Source of the DNA: Nocardia kruczakiae NBRC 101016
GTDB lineage: Bacteria; Actinomycetota; Actinomycetes; Mycobacteriales; Mycobacteriaceae
Direction: 5' to 3'
DNA length: 64,000 bases
Assembly (NCBI RefSeq): GCF_001612965.1
Contig: NZ_BDBL01000011.1
Location: 86,047 to 150,046 of the forward strand
The notes below the pieces were generated by a model. The model was not told where the DNA came from, did not search any database, and saw nothing but the letters and a program-made list of their open reading frames with translations. The position numbers were made by a program, and so were the translations under genes. Numbering within the stretch: the first letter of the stretch is position 1; each line of letters starts with the position of its first letter. Shown here in pieces: positions 21,618 to 31,510 of the stretch.

Positions 21618-22078
21618 GGGTGGGCAGTGCTGACTTCACGACACGCCCGAGGGCATGGCAATTGATCCGAAAAATCTGTAACGTTCGGATAACGGATTGT
21701 GACAGTATGTAAGACGGTTCCGTGATCGGTCATGTCGTACGACAGCTGTGTCGTTACGGCGTGCCCATCGGCCGTAGCCGTCACGCGATCCGCCGAGTAC
21801 AACAGCTTCACCCATCGCGCGACGACCTCGCGCACACCTGAGACGAGAACAAGACCGCACGTGATCGACGGCCGGTCCCGACCCTGAAAACGGATCGCAC
21901 CTGATGGGACCGAGAGCCTGACGGTATGGCGCCTCACCGGACCGCCCCCCGACGGAGGAAGACCCGTCCCGATCCGCGCGCGGAGTATTCGCCGCACAGC
22001 GGATGCCCCTGATGTCCGTTCGAGATGGTCGGTACCACCATGGCCGTCCGCTCGACCAGCTCGAGAAGGGAGGTGAAC

Positions 22079-23668
22079 ATGCGAACATCCCTCGGTATCT
22101 CCGCCGGGAACGAGGTCGTCTGCTCGGCCGTCGTCGCCACCGCGCCCAACGGTGCCCGGAGTTTCGACTACCGCGTCGTATCGGCGGATGTGGCACATTC
22201 CGATCCGGGTGATCTGGTCGCCTCGTCGATCGAACTGATGACCACGCAGATGCCCCGCGACTATCTGCACCGCGTCGGCACGCACTCGCCCGGCGCCTCG
22301 GCGCCGCAGACCCAGCCCGTCCCGCCCGGCGCCATCGCGGTCGCCTACCGCGATCGCGAGCAGGCGATGGCGATTCGCGCCGCGATCGGCCGGCAGCGCC
22401 GGGATGTGCAGCTCATCCCCGAAAGTACTGCGGCACTGACCTATTTGCGCGACACCGGCCTGCTCGACCGCTACGAGACGGTGGCGGTGATCGACCTCGG
22501 CGCCTCCGGTACGACGGTCACCGTGGCCGATCTGGCCGAGGACACCGTGCTGCGTTCCGAGCGCACCGAGGCGATCAGTGGCTCCGCGGTGGACGAGCTG
22601 ATCTACCACCACCTGCTGGACTGCCATTTCGCCCGCCGCGGCACCCGGCCGAACCGGAACATGCTGATCAATCGCAGCCGGGCGGCCAAGGAGCATCTGT
22701 CCATCGCCCCGGCGGTGACCATCGACCACGTCGCCGGGCAGCCGCTGAAGCTGACCCGCGCCGATTTCGCCGAACTGATCGCCGATCTGCTGCACGAGGC
22801 GGCCGACTACGCCCGCGCCGTCTTCGCACGCGCGCCGAAAGTCCCGGAGGCGGTGGCGATCATCGGCGGCGGCGCCAATATCGCCTCGTTGGTCGACGGA
22901 CTCGACGCACTGCTCGACATCCCCGTGGTCTCGGTTCCGGAGCCGGAGGCGGTGACCGCGAAAGGTGCGGCGCTGGTGGCCGATTCGGCCCAGCCCTCCA
23001 CCTTCTCCCCGATCGCGCTGGGGAGCGACGGATCGGCCGGAACCTTCACCAAGGTGATCGGCACCCTCGTCGGCGCGGTCGTGGTGGTCGGCCTCGTGGT
23101 CGGCTACGGCGTCAAGGAACTCGTGCCGACCGCCCATCAGGATGTGACCCCGGCGGGGACGACCGATACCCAGCTGACCACCACACCCGCGCCGACCCCG
23201 ATGCCCGCGGGCACACCGACCGACGGCACCGGGCAGAGCCGGACCGAACATCCGCCGGCGAGCAGCACCCAGCCGGGCAGTTCGGCACCCGGCACCTCGC
23301 CGGGCAGTTCGCTGCCGACGACCAATACCGATCAGGTCCCGCCGGTCACGCCGACCACCAGCGCGCCGGTACTGCGGCCGGATCCGAATCTGCCGCAGAT
23401 TCCGCTGCCGCCCAACCTGCCGCATCTGCTCGGTCCGCTGCTGGGAACCACCACGCCCCAACCGGTTACGCCCGGCACGAGCACACCGAACACCCCGACG
23501 CCGGGGGCCGCGCCGACCAAGCCGGGCAACACCCGGGTTCCGGTGCTGCCGCGGTCGAGTTCCGGATCCGCGGATTCGGACCGGGCCCAGCCCGCCGAGC
23601 CGGGTGATCCCGTTCCGTCCGGACGGTCGGCAGCGCCCGGCACGACGACCGTGCAGCCCCAGGACTGA
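22079..23668 (+). CDS. Hsp70/actin-fold ATPase-like membrane protein with Pro/Thr-rich tail
   Basis: 529 aa. The N-terminal half is an Hsp70-type nucleotide-binding fold: phosphate-2-like motif VIDLGASGTTVTVADL, an adenosine-like motif EAVAIIGGGANIASLVDGL, and PESTAALTYLRD. There is no DnaK substrate-binding domain. A single transmembrane helix (about residues 323-347) leads to a Pro/Thr/Ser-rich outer tail. AAGGGAGGTG lies just before the ATG. It is divergent from groES/groEL1. Similar architecture occurs in other actinobacterial Hsp70-family proteins of unknown function; ATPase activity is not proven. Confidence 0.82.
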   Translation: MRTSLGISAGNEVVCSAVVATAPNGARSFDYRVVSADVAHSDPGDLVASSIELMTTQMPRDYLHRVGTHSPGASAPQTQPVPPGAIAVAYRDREQAMAIRAAIGRQRRDVQLIPESTAALTYLRDTGLLDRYETVAVIDLGASGTTVTVADLAEDTVLRSERTEAISGSAVDELIYHHLLDCHFARRGTRPNRNMLINRSRAAKEHLSIAPAVTIDHVAGQPLKLTRADFAELIADLLHEAADYARAVFARAPKVPEAVAIIGGGANIASLVDGLDALLDIPVVSVPEPEAVTAKGAALVADSAQPSTFSPIALGSDGSAGTFTKVIGTLVGAVVVVGLVVGYGVKELVPTAHQDVTPAGTTDTQLTTTPAPTPMPAGTPTDGTGQSRTEHPPASSTQPGSSAPGTSPGSSLPTTNTDQVPPVTPTTSAPVLRPDPNLPQIPLPPNLPHLLGPLLGTTTPQPVTPGTSTPNTPTPGAAPTKPGNTRVPVLPRSSSGSADSDRAQPAEPGDPVPSGRSAAPGTTTVQPQD

Positions 23669-23669
23669 G

Positions 23670-23688
23670 CCGAAGGAATCCTCTTCGG
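23670..23688. terminator. Short hairpin between convergent genes
   Basis: CCGAAG, GAATCCT, CTTCGG: a 6-bp stem in the 27-base gap between the Hsp70-like gene and tsaD. Weak, but the only terminator candidate for both. Confidence 0.4.
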
Positions 23689-23695
23689 GACGGCG

Positions 23696-24730
23696 TCAGC
23701 GAATCTGGCTGGTGGACACCGAAAGTCCCGGATCGGTCGCGACCGTCAACGGGGACGGTTCGGCGCCGCCCGCGATCACGTGGGCGCCCAGGGTGGCGAT
23801 CATGACGCCGTTGTCGGTACACAGGCGCGGCTTGGGCACCCGCAGAGTCAGACCGGCTGCCGCGCATCGTTCTTCGGCCATCGACCGGATGCGGGAGTTG
23901 GCGGTCGCGCCGCCGCCGAGCACGAGCGTGTCCACACCGACATCCTGCGCCGCGCGCACGGCCTTCATGGTCAGCACATCGGCCACGGCCTCCTGGAACG
24001 ACGCCGCGATATCGGGGATCGGTAGTTCGGTTCCGTTGCGCTGGGCCGCCTCGACATAGCGGGCGACGGCGGTCTTGAGACCGGAGAAGGAGAAGTCGTA
24101 CCGCGGATCACGCGGCCCGGTCATCCCGCGCGGGAAGGCGATCGCGGCCGGATCACCGTGAGCCGCAGCGGCATCCAGCGCCGGGCCACCCGGGAAGCCG
24201 AGGTCCAGCAGTCGCGCCACCTTGTCGAACGCCTCGCCGGCGGCATCGTCGACGGTGCTGCCCATTTCGACGATCGGCTCGGCCAGGTCGGTCACCTGCA
24301 GCAGATGGGTGTGCCCGCCGGAAACGAGCAGGGCCACACACGGCGGCATCGGACCGTGTTCGAGGGTGTCGACGGCTACGTGCCCGCCGAGATGGTTCAA
24401 GGCGAACAGCGGGATATCCCAGGCCGCCGCATAGGCTTTCGCGGCCGCGACGCCCACCAGCAGCGCACCGGCCAGGCCCGGTCCGATGGTGACGGCCAGC
24501 GCATCCGGCTTGGCGATCCCCGCCGTCGACAGGGCGCGCCGCATGGCGGGCACGATGGCCTCGAGATGGGCGCGCGAGGCGATCTCGGGCACCACCCCAC
24601 CGAACCGCGCGTGCTGGTCGACGCTGGAGGCCACCTCGTCGGCGAGGAGTTCGCAGGTGCCGTCCGGATGGCGGCGCACGATGCCGACGCCGGTTTCGTC
24701 ACAGGAACTTTCGACACCCAGGACGATCAT
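23696..24730 (-). CDS. tsaD: tRNA N6-adenosine threonylcarbamoyltransferase
   Basis: 344 aa. It transfers the threonylcarbamoyl group from TC-AMP to A37 of ANN-decoding tRNAs, with TsaB and TsaE. The N-terminus [16 protein letters not shown], the metal-binding HLGGHVAVD (two His) and [19 protein letters not shown] are diagnostic of the Kae1/TsaD ASKHA fold. Its ATG overlaps the rimI stop by 4 bases (ATGA). Last gene of the operon tsaB-rimI-tsaD. Confidence 0.97.
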   Translation of the reverse strand: MIVLGVESSCDETGVGIVRRHPDGTCELLADEVASSVDQHARFGGVVPEIASRAHLEAIVPAMRRALSTAGIAKPDALAVTIGPGLAGALLVGVAAAKAYAAAWDIPLFALNHLGGHVAVDTLEHGPMPPCVALLVSGGHTHLLQVTDLAEPIVEMGSTVDDAAGEAFDKVARLLDLGFPGGPALDAAAAHGDPAAIAFPRGMTGPRDPRYDFSFSGLKTAVARYVEAAQRNGTELPIPDIAASFQEAVADVLTMKAVRAAQDVGVDTLVLGGGATANSRIRSMAEERCAAAGLTLRVPKPRLCTDNGVMIATLGAHVIAGGAEPSPLTVATDPGLSVSTSQIR

Positions 24731-25260
24731 GACAGGACCTCGGAGTCGTGGGCGCGCTCGGCGCCCGGGTGCGGGAATCCGGTCATCGCCGGGCGGCGCA
24801 TGGTGAACGCGTCGGCGCCGCTGGGCTGGTAGTAGCTCTTGCGCAGGCCGATGATGTGGAAGCCGTGCTTCTCGTAGAGCGCGATGGCCGGCGCATTGTC
24901 GGTTCGCACCTCGAGGAAGACCGGTCCACCGCGCCGTCCGGCCTCGGCCAGCAATGCGCGCAACAGCACCGTCCCGATTCCCCCGCGGTGCACGTCCGGA
25001 TCGACACCGATGGTGTGGATCTCGGCCTCGGGATGGTCGACTGTGCCCAGCAGCGCGATACCCGCGTACCCGAGCATGCGCCCGGCATCGTCGCGCGCCA
25101 CCAGATAGCGATTGTGCGAGCCGGCCAGCTCCGACCGGAAGGCCACGTCCGGCCAAGGATCGTCCTCCGGGAACAGCAGCAGTTCCAGTTCGACACAGCG
25201 CGCGATATCGGCCGGGCCCATCGGTTCGATATGGACCACGGGCGAGGATTCGGTACTCAT
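24727..25260 (-). CDS. rimI: Ribosomal-protein-S18-alanine N-acetyltransferase-like GNAT
   Basis: 177 aa GNAT acetyltransferase. The acetyl-CoA site is visible at [20 protein letters not shown], and the C-terminal part has [23 protein letters not shown]. RimI acetylates the N-terminus of S18 in E. coli; in actinobacteria it may act more widely. Position between tsaB and tsaD, with 4-base overlaps on both sides, is the conserved arrangement. The C-terminal tail of about 20 residues ([13 protein letters not shown]) is not part of the fold. Confidence 0.93.
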   Translation of the reverse strand: MSTESSPVVHIEPMGPADIARCVELELLLFPEDDPWPDVAFRSELAGSHNRYLVARDDAGRMLGYAGIALLGTVDHPEAEIHTIGVDPDVHRGGIGTVLLRALLAEAGRRGGPVFLEVRTDNAPAIALYEKHGFHIIGLRKSYYQPSGADAFTMRRPAMTGFPHPGAERAHDSEVLS

Positions 25261-25946
25261 CGCACCGCCTGATAGCTGCGTTCGACCGCATCGGGCCGGC
25301 GCAGATACAGCGGGACCAGCGGCTCCGGCGTCACGCGCGCGAGGATGTCGTGGGCGGCGCACCGCACCAGACCCGCGGGCGACGGGGTCTCCACCGGCAG
25401 CACCGAAAGATCGAAAAAGTCGACGTGCGAGGGCGATCCGGCGATCGCGGTGGCGTCCCCGGAATCCAGATCGACGGGTTTGCACACGCCCGGGCCGTCG
25501 ACGCGCCCACTGCGGCGATACCGCGCCCAGTACACCTCGCGACGGCGGGCGTCGGTCACCACGAGCAGTTCGGCGCCGGAACTCTCGTCCTGCCCGCCCG
25601 GCACGTCGGACCATGCCTCCGCGGCGATGGCGTCGAGACTGCAGACGCCGTGCACCGGCAGGCCCAGGGCGTCGCCGAAGGCGGCGGCGGTCGCCATACC
25701 GACTCGCAGGCCGGTGAACGGGCCGGGGCCGATACCCACCACGACCGCCCCGATATCGGTGCGCGTGCGGTCGGCCTCCTCGAGGCAGGCCAGGATCTGC
25801 GGGGTGAGCACCTCGTTGTGGGCGCGCGCGTCCACGGTCACCCGGGAGGCGAGAGTGCGGACCTGCGGCTGTGTGGCGGCCTGCTCCAGTTCCACCAGTC
25901 CTGCTGTAACGGCAGGCGTCGCGGTGTCGACAGCAAGTACAAGCAT
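25257..25946 (-). CDS. tsaB: tRNA threonylcarbamoyladenosine biosynthesis protein TsaB
   Basis: 229 aa inactive ASKHA-fold paralogue of TsaD, which forms the TsaB-TsaD scaffold for t6A synthesis. The N-terminus [26 protein letters not shown] and [18 protein letters not shown] are typical. GAGG lies 5 nt before the ATG; a TATCGT hexamer lies just upstream and may be a -10. It is separated from tsaE by about 260 bases that hold no gene. Confidence 0.95.
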   Translation of the reverse strand: MLVLAVDTATPAVTAGLVELEQAATQPQVRTLASRVTVDARAHNEVLTPQILACLEEADRTRTDIGAVVVGIGPGPFTGLRVGMATAAAFGDALGLPVHGVCSLDAIAAEAWSDVPGGQDESSGAELLVVTDARRREVYWARYRRSGRVDGPGVCKPVDLDSGDATAIAGSPSHVDFFDLSVLPVETPSPAGLVRCAAHDILARVTPEPLVPLYLRRPDAVERSYQAVR

Positions 25947-26205
25947 GATTGCCTCAACGATACCGGTTGGTCACCTCCCGTATGCCATCAGCGCCGTCGG
26001 CGTATCCGCATGTCGCAACCGCGGGGCAAACCGCTGCGCGCCGGATGTGCGCACGTCGTGACGAGGCACCCGCCCAGGGCTCGTCAACGATCAAGTGCCG
26101 CAACAACTGCCGGGGCGCCGGTGCGGCCGGGTGCGGTCGGCCGGGCCGGATTCCACGCTGCCGCGGATTCGCCCGAGCCGCATCGGTGGCGAGCATCACA
26201 ACCGA

Positions 26206-26691
26206 TCAGTACTGTCCGACCCACTCCCAGGTGGCGGTGCGTGTCTCCGATTCCGCTTCCCGATGCAGCCGCACCCGCAGATGACGGTCCGCGAGATGTT
26301 CGACCACTCCGAGACCCCATTCCACCACCACGACCGATTCGTGCAGATCGGCATCGAGGTCCAGGGCGTCCAGTTCGTCGAGATCACCGCCCAGCCGATA
26401 GGCGTCGACATGGACCAGCGGTATCGACCCCGGCGCCGCGCCGGCGCGATGCTGGCGCGCGATGATGAAGGTCGGTGAGCTGACCCGCCCCTCGACCCCG
26501 AGCCCGGCCGCGATCCCCCGGGTCAGCGCGGTCTTCCCCGCACCGAGCGGACCGTCGAGCACCACCAGATCCCCGGGCCGCAGCTCGGCCGCCAACTCCC
26601 GGCCCAGCGCCTCGGTATCGGCGACCGTGGGCAGTTCCCGGCGCTCGGCCTCGCCCTGATCGGCCGGCGCCCCGTCGCGATGCTCAGCCAT
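26206..26691 (-). CDS. tsaE: tRNA threonylcarbamoyladenosine biosynthesis ATPase TsaE
   Basis: 161 aa P-loop ATPase that drives the t6A cycle with TsaB/TsaD. Walker A is GPLGAGKTALT, followed by SSPTFIIARQH, VHVDAYRL and VVVEWG. The ATG overlaps the end of the upstream hydrolase gene by 8 bases, so the two are coupled. Order alr-hydrolase-tsaE-tsaB-rimI-tsaD follows the M. tuberculosis alr/Rv3422c-Rv3419c arrangement. Confidence 0.95.
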   Translation of the reverse strand: MAEHRDGAPADQGEAERRELPTVADTEALGRELAAELRPGDLVVLDGPLGAGKTALTRGIAAGLGVEGRVSSPTFIIARQHRAGAAPGSIPLVHVDAYRLGGDLDELDALDLDADLHESVVVVEWGLGVVEHLADRHLRVRLHREAESETRTATWEWVGQY

Positions 26692-27814
26692 TGCTCGCCT
26701 CCCGGCCCGCGCCGAATTCGACGGACGAGCCGCCGAAGACGCCCGCGCGCAACAGCAATCGCTCCAGCGCGGCATTCATCAACTCGGGATACTGCAGATG
26801 CACCATATGCGCGGCGTCGGTGACCCGGACCAGATCGGCGTCCGGGAGCCGGGCGGCGAGTTCACGCGAATTGCGGAACGGGATGATCAGATCGTGGTCG
26901 CCGCCGACGACCAGCGCCGGCCGCGGCGCGAGCACCGGCAGCGCCGCCGATTCGTCGTGGGCCTCCAGTGCCTCGAGGAATTTCACGATGGTCTCGACCG
27001 GTGTCCGATCGATCATCGAGGTGGTGAATCGCGACAGTGTGGGACTGACGTCGCCGTGGAACGAACTGACATGCAGCACCGGGGTGATCAGCCGGCGTGC
27101 GGTGACCCGTCCCGCCTGCACCAGTGCCGGGGAGGTGTGGACCAGTACCCGGAACCCGTCGATCGCCGGACTGCGCAACAGCTGTGCCGCACCGGCACTG
27201 GTCACCCCGGCGGCGGTGGTGGACAGCAGCGCGGAGGCCAGTACGCGGCGCTCGAACAATTCGGGATCCCGGGCGGCCGCCGCGAGAATCGCCATCCCAC
27301 CCATGGAATGGCCCACCAGCACCAGCGGCCCGTGGGGGGCGCACTCCTCGATCACCCGCAGCAGGTCGCGGCCCAGCTGCGCGACCGTGCAGCTCGCACT
27401 GCTCGGCGTACCGGAGCTGCCGTGCCCGCGTAGATCGAAGAACACCATGCGGACCTGCCCGCCCCACTGTCGCGCCAGATCGCGGCGCTGAAAGTGGAAC
27501 GAATGCATGCTGTTACAGAATCCGTGCACGAAAACGACCGTGGCGGAAGGATTCTCGGCGCCGACGACACGGGCGGCAAGCGGTACGCCGTCGTCGGCCA
27601 CCACGCGGCGCGCGGGGTCGCGGTCCAGCAGCGTGAAGTCCTCGTCGCGCAGGTCGTCACCGCGGGCCGGCCAGGCGACGGCGGCGCCCATTCGCCGCAG
27701 GGCCTGCGCACCGGCGAGGGCGCCCAGCACGCTCGCGGATGCCACCCCGCCCCGCAGCAGTGTGGACCGTACCCGCCGCACGTTCCGAAACCGATGTGCC
27801 CGTTCGGGTTCCAT
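26684..27814 (-). CDS. Alpha/beta hydrolase with N-terminal membrane anchor
   Basis: 376 aa. A basic N-terminus and a hydrophobic segment (about residues 22-42, LRGGVASASVLGALAGAQAL) suggest a membrane anchor. The hydrolase domain has oxyanion motif FVHGFCNSMHS, DLRGHGSS, nucleophile elbow VGHSMGGMA, and late catalytic Asp/His in GGDHDLIIPF and DAAHMVHLQYP. Substrate unknown; its place between alr and tsaE suggests an envelope ester or lipid, which is inference. The start ATG overlaps the alr stop by one base (TGATG). Confidence 0.9.
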   Translation of the reverse strand: MEPERAHRFRNVRRVRSTLLRGGVASASVLGALAGAQALRRMGAAVAWPARGDDLRDEDFTLLDRDPARRVVADDGVPLAARVVGAENPSATVVFVHGFCNSMHSFHFQRRDLARQWGGQVRMVFFDLRGHGSSGTPSSASCTVAQLGRDLLRVIEECAPHGPLVLVGHSMGGMAILAAAARDPELFERRVLASALLSTTAAGVTSAGAAQLLRSPAIDGFRVLVHTSPALVQAGRVTARRLITPVLHVSSFHGDVSPTLSRFTTSMIDRTPVETIVKFLEALEAHDESAALPVLAPRPALVVGGDHDLIIPFRNSRELAARLPDADLVRVTDAAHMVHLQYPELMNAALERLLLRAGVFGGSSVEFGAGREASNG

Positions 27815-28956
27815 CACACCACCCCTGCCTGTCCGGTATAGCCTCGCACGACACGGCCACGGGGGGAACACACGATCTCGTAGTGGATGGTGTTCATCAG
27901 TTCCGCCCACCGCTGTGCGTGCGGATCGCCGGGAGCCCCGCCGAACAGCACCGCGCGATCGCCCTCCTGCACTCCCTGGCGGTTCTCGCCGAGGTCCACG
28001 ACCAGCTGATCCATGCACACCCGGCCGATGTTCGGATACTCCGCATCACCGATCCGCAGTGCGATCCGCCCGCCCAGACCGCGCGGCACACCGTCGGCAT
28101 AGCCCGCCGGAATCAGGGCCACGGTGGTGTCGTGCGGCGCGATCCACTCGTGGCCGTACGACACGCCCTCCCCCTGCGCCACCCGCTTGACCAGGGCGAC
28201 CCGGGCCCGGAAGGTCATGGCCGGACGCAGGCCGAAGTCGGAGATCTCCGGAATCGGACTGAGACCGTAGACGGCGATACCGGGCCGCACCATGTCGAAC
28301 GCCAGATCGGGCCGGGTGAGGGTGGCCGCGGAGTTGGCCAGGTGGACCACCTCGGGCTGCAGCCCGTAATCCTTGGCCACGGCGATGGCCTCGACGAACC
28401 TGTCCCGCTGCACATCGATGACCGGATGCTGCGGCTGATCGGCATGGGCGAGATGGGAGAACATCGCCCGCAGCTGCACCACCCGCTCCGCGACCAGCTC
28501 CTGCAGCAGCGCCAGCACGTGCGGATATTCCGCGGAGGAGACACCGTTGCGGTTCAGGCCGGTATCGAGCTTCAGCGTGACGGTCGCGGTGGTTCCGCTG
28601 GCCCGCGCCGCGCGCTCCACCGCCCGCAGATGGGCGGTCGAGGACACGCCGATCTCGATATCGGCGGCGATCGCGGCGGTGTAGTCCGCGTCGGAGGTGT
28701 TGAGCCAGCTGAGGATGGGCGCGGTGATACCGGCCGCGCGCAGCTCGAGCGCCTCGGAAATGGTGGTCACGCCGAGTTCAGCCGCGCCCGCGGCCAGTGC
28801 CGCCCGGCCGACCTGCACCGCGCCGTGGTTGTAGGCGTCGGCCTTCACCACCACCATGACCGCGGCATCGCCCGCGTGTTCGCGCAGTATCCGCACGTTG
28901 TGTGCGATGGCATCCAGATCGACGACGGTCTCCACCTGCGGATCAGCGCTACTCAC
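27814..28956 (-). CDS. alr: Alanine racemase
   Basis: About 380 aa PLP enzyme interconverting L- and D-alanine for peptidoglycan. The PLP lysine is in VVVKADAYNHGA, the catalytic Tyr in VSYGHEWIAP, and substrate-binding CMDQLVVDLG is present. The start was chosen at GTG 28956, where CAGGAT lies 8 nt upstream (leaderless type); an in-frame extension to 29049 has no support. First gene of the alr-hydrolase-tsaE run. Confidence 0.96.
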   Translation of the reverse strand: MSSADPQVETVVDLDAIAHNVRILREHAGDAAVMVVVKADAYNHGAVQVGRAALAAGAAELGVTTISEALELRAAGITAPILSWLNTSDADYTAAIAADIEIGVSSTAHLRAVERAARASGTTATVTLKLDTGLNRNGVSSAEYPHVLALLQELVAERVVQLRAMFSHLAHADQPQHPVIDVQRDRFVEAIAVAKDYGLQPEVVHLANSAATLTRPDLAFDMVRPGIAVYGLSPIPEISDFGLRPAMTFRARVALVKRVAQGEGVSYGHEWIAPHDTTVALIPAGYADGVPRGLGGRIALRIGDAEYPNIGRVCMDQLVVDLGENRQGVQEGDRAVLFGGAPGDPHAQRWAELMNTIHYEIVCSPRGRVVRGYTGQAGVV

Positions 28957-29034
28957 GGCTACCGATCCTGCCACGCGGCGCGCCGCGGGCACCCGGCGCG
29001 CCCGAGTGTCTTCGGATCGCGTCGAGTTCACCCC

Positions 29035-29065
29035 TTGCTTGGAGTGCACTCCAGCTCGTTAGCGT
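29035..29065 (+). promoter_or_regulatory. MerR-type promoter with operator in a 19-bp spacer
   Basis: A -35 TTGCTT (29035-29040) and -10 TAGCGT (29060-29065) are 19 bp apart. The spacer is filled by the perfect 14-bp palindrome TGGAGTGCACTCCA (29040-29053). An over-long spacer carrying a symmetric site is the hallmark of promoters activated by MerR-family regulators. No merR gene lies nearby. Confidence 0.7.
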
Positions 29066-29117
29066 GGTTCACGCGGGCATACGCCGCCCGCCACCACCCA
29101 TCCACCAGAGGGGTTTC

Positions 29118-29936
29118 ATGAGCAAGGTTTGGTTCATCACCGGCGTCTCGCGCGGATTCGGCCGCGAATGGGCCCTCGCGGCCCTCGAGCGCGGCGACCG
29201 GGTCGCCGGAACCGCGCGCAAGCTGGACACGCTCGACGATATCGTCGCCGCCTACCCCGACACCTTCCTGCCGCTGCAGTTGGACGTCACCGACCGTGCG
29301 GGCGATTTCGCGGCGGTCGCCGAGGCGGCTGCGCGGTTCGGCCGCCTGGACGTCGTGGTCAACAACGCCGGTTACGGCCATTTCGGCATGATCGAAGAAC
29401 TCACCGAGGACGAGATCCGCGCACAACTCGAGACCAACGTCTTCGGGGCGCTGTGGGTCACCCAGGCGGCGCTGCCGATTCTGCGCGAGCAGGGCAGCGG
29501 GCACATCATCCAGGTGTCGAGCATCGGCGGGATCAGCGCCTTCCCGAATCTCGGCGCCTATCACGCGTCGAAGTGGGCGCTCGAGGGGTTCTCGCAGTCG
29601 CTGGCGCAAGAGGTCGCCGGTTTCGGCATCCACGTCACCCTGATCGAGCCGGGCGGGTTCAGCACCGATTGGGCCGGCCCGTCGTCGGTCCACAGTGCGG
29701 AGAACCCGGCATACGACGAGGTGCGGGCGGCGCGCAACCGGACCCGTTCGGCCCAGCAGCCCGGCGAGCCGACGGCCACGCGGTCGGCGATCCTGGCGGT
29801 GGTCGACGCTGACAAACCGCCCCTGCGGCTGTTCCTCGGCACCGCGCCGCTACAGATCGCGACCGCCGACTACGAGTCGCGGCTTTCGACCTGGCGCGAA
29901 TGGGAGCCGGTAACGCTGGCGGCACAAGGGGATTGA
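29118..29936 (+). CDS. Short-chain dehydrogenase/reductase
   Basis: 272 aa classical SDR. The cofactor motif is TGVSRGFGRE (TGxxxGxG), followed by NNAGYGHFG, catalytic Ser in VSSIGG and YHASKWALEG (YxxxK). The PGG after the active site reads IEPGGFSTDW. NADP(H) preference is likely from the Arg after TGVS. Substrate unknown. Transcribed from a MerR-like promoter, so probably induced by a small molecule or thiol stress. Confidence 0.92.
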   Translation: MSKVWFITGVSRGFGREWALAALERGDRVAGTARKLDTLDDIVAAYPDTFLPLQLDVTDRAGDFAAVAEAAARFGRLDVVVNNAGYGHFGMIEELTEDEIRAQLETNVFGALWVTQAALPILREQGSGHIIQVSSIGGISAFPNLGAYHASKWALEGFSQSLAQEVAGFGIHVTLIEPGGFSTDWAGPSSVHSAENPAYDEVRAARNRTRSAQQPGEPTATRSAILAVVDADKPPLRLFLGTAPLQIATADYESRLSTWREWEPVTLAAQGD

Positions 29937-30025
29937 TTCGGAACGACCCGTGGGAGATGCCGGCGGTGCGAGTCGGCGCTTCGGTCTCGGCACCCAACCC
30001 CCTCGGGCCGGAAGGTGCACGCGGA

Positions 30026-31510
30026 TCAGCCGGGCGTCGCTCGACCTTCGGCAAGACTGCGCAAGGTCCGCACCGCGGCGCGTAGGTGGTGCAGCAGCGG
30101 AGTAGCCGAAATGGGCGCTCCCGCATCGCTGTTCGCATGGGCGGCGAGGTTGGCGGCGAGGGCATGCACGCGCGCGGCGGCCGCCGCCGCCCACGCCGGT
30201 TCCCGCCCCGCCGCCAGCAGGGCGCCGATGACGCCGGACAGGACGTCGCCGGCGCCCGCGGTGGCCGCCCAGGAACCGCCCGCCTCGTTGACCAGTGTCG
30301 GCTCGCCGGGGGTGGCGACCAGCGTGGACCGCCCCTTCAACAGGACCGTCACCTGCCATTTCTCGGCGAGTTCACGGACCGCCGCCACCCGGTCGGAGCC
30401 GAGTTCACGGCCGGTGAGACGCGCGAATTCGCCTGCGTGCGGGGTCAATACGGTCGGCGCGCCGCGTCCGGTGACCAGCTCCGGCGCGGCGGCCAGCAGG
30501 GTCAATCCGTCGGCGTCGACCACCACCGGCAGATCGGTGGCCAGGATGTCCGCCAGGCGTTCGCGCGCCGCGTCATCGGTGCCCGCCCCCGGCCCGAACA
30601 CCCAGGACTGCACCCGTCCGGTTTCGGAAATACTCTCGGCCGCAATGACTTCCGGGAACTGCGCGAGCACCTGCGCGGCCGCGGTCCCGGCGTAACGCAC
30701 CATACCGGAGGTGGCGGCCACCGCGGCGCCGGTGCACAACACCGCGGCGCCGGGATAGGTGTCACTGCCGGCATGGATTCCGGTTACACCCTGCGTGTAT
30801 TTGTCGTCGTGCGGTCCGGGCACCGGCCAGTCACGACCGATCGACACCGGCTCCACGGCGGCCAGGGCCGGCGCGGGCAGCCGTAAACCGATGTCGATCA
30901 ACTCGATTCGCCCACACCACGGTGCGGCCAGCGCATGCACCGGTTTGTACGCACCGAAGGTCACCGTCACCGCGGCCCGCACCGCCGGGCCGTCCACGGC
31001 ACCGGTATTCGGATCGACACCGCTCGGCAGATCGGCGGCGACGATCGGCGCCTCGACCGCCGCGACCAGTTCGGCGGCCCGCGGTCGCAGCGCACCCCGG
31101 CCGGAGATGCCGACGATGCCGTCGACCACCAGGTCCGGCGCGCCGAGCAGTTCCGCGGCCGATCCCGCGCCGGCCTCGCGAATCCGCCCGCCCGCCCGGC
31201 GCAGTGCCGCGAGCCCTTGCGCATGTGCTCGCTCGGGCGACAACAGCACCGCCGTCACCGCCACCTCGCGCCGGCGCAGCGTGGCGCCCGCCCAGAGCGC
31301 GTCGCCGCCGTTGTCTCCGGATCCCACGAGCAGAGTCACGGCTCGCCCGGCGACGGCTCCGGTCCGTTCCCGCAGTTCGGCCGCAACCACATTCGCCAAT
31401 CCGTACGCGGCACGGCGCATCGGCACCCCCGCGGCGACCCGCTCGAACAGTTCGGCTTCGGCCCCTCGCACCTCGTCGACGGTGAAGTATCCCCGCAGGA
31501 CCGGTGCCAT
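30026..31510 (-). CDS. nnr: Bifunctional NAD(P)H-hydrate epimerase / ADP-dependent dehydratase
   Basis: 494 aa metabolite-repair enzyme. The N-terminal epimerase half (about residues 1-215, YjeF_N) contains VGSGDNGGDALWAG and ADLPSGVDPNTG. The C-terminal dehydratase half, ribokinase-like, has FGPGAGTDD, VVDADGLTLL, LTPHAGEFARLTG and GAGDVLSGVIGALLA. It restores NADHX/NADPHX to active cofactor. Corresponds to M. tuberculosis Rv3433c. The ATG at 31510 fits the family N-terminus; the open frame upstream has no homology. Confidence 0.95.
   Translation of the reverse strand: MAPVLRGYFTVDEVRGAEAELFERVAAGVPMRRAAYGLANVVAAELRERTGAVAGRAVTLLVGSGDNGGDALWAGATLRRREVAVTAVLLSPERAHAQGLAALRRAGGRIREAGAGSAAELLGAPDLVVDGIVGISGRGALRPRAAELVAAVEAPIVAADLPSGVDPNTGAVDGPAVRAAVTVTFGAYKPVHALAAPWCGRIELIDIGLRLPAPALAAVEPVSIGRDWPVPGPHDDKYTQGVTGIHAGSDTYPGAAVLCTGAAVAATSGMVRYAGTAAAQVLAQFPEVIAAESISETGRVQSWVFGPGAGTDDAARERLADILATDLPVVVDADGLTLLAAAPELVTGRGAPTVLTPHAGEFARLTGRELGSDRVAAVRELAEKWQVTVLLKGRSTLVATPGEPTLVNEAGGSWAATAGAGDVLSGVIGALLAAGREPAWAAAAAARVHALAANLAAHANSDAGAPISATPLLHHLRAAVRTLRSLAEGRATPG

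Larger units (their letters stand above)
21390..22078. other. Divergent groES / Hsp70-like regulatory region
   Basis: 689 bases without a gene. It holds the groES leader, the groES promoter with a CIRCE element, and, near 21733-21744, a 12-bp palindrome (tgtcgtacgaca). The rest, up to the AAGGGAGGTG ribosome-binding site of the plus-strand gene at 22079, shows no clear signal. Confidence 0.6.
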
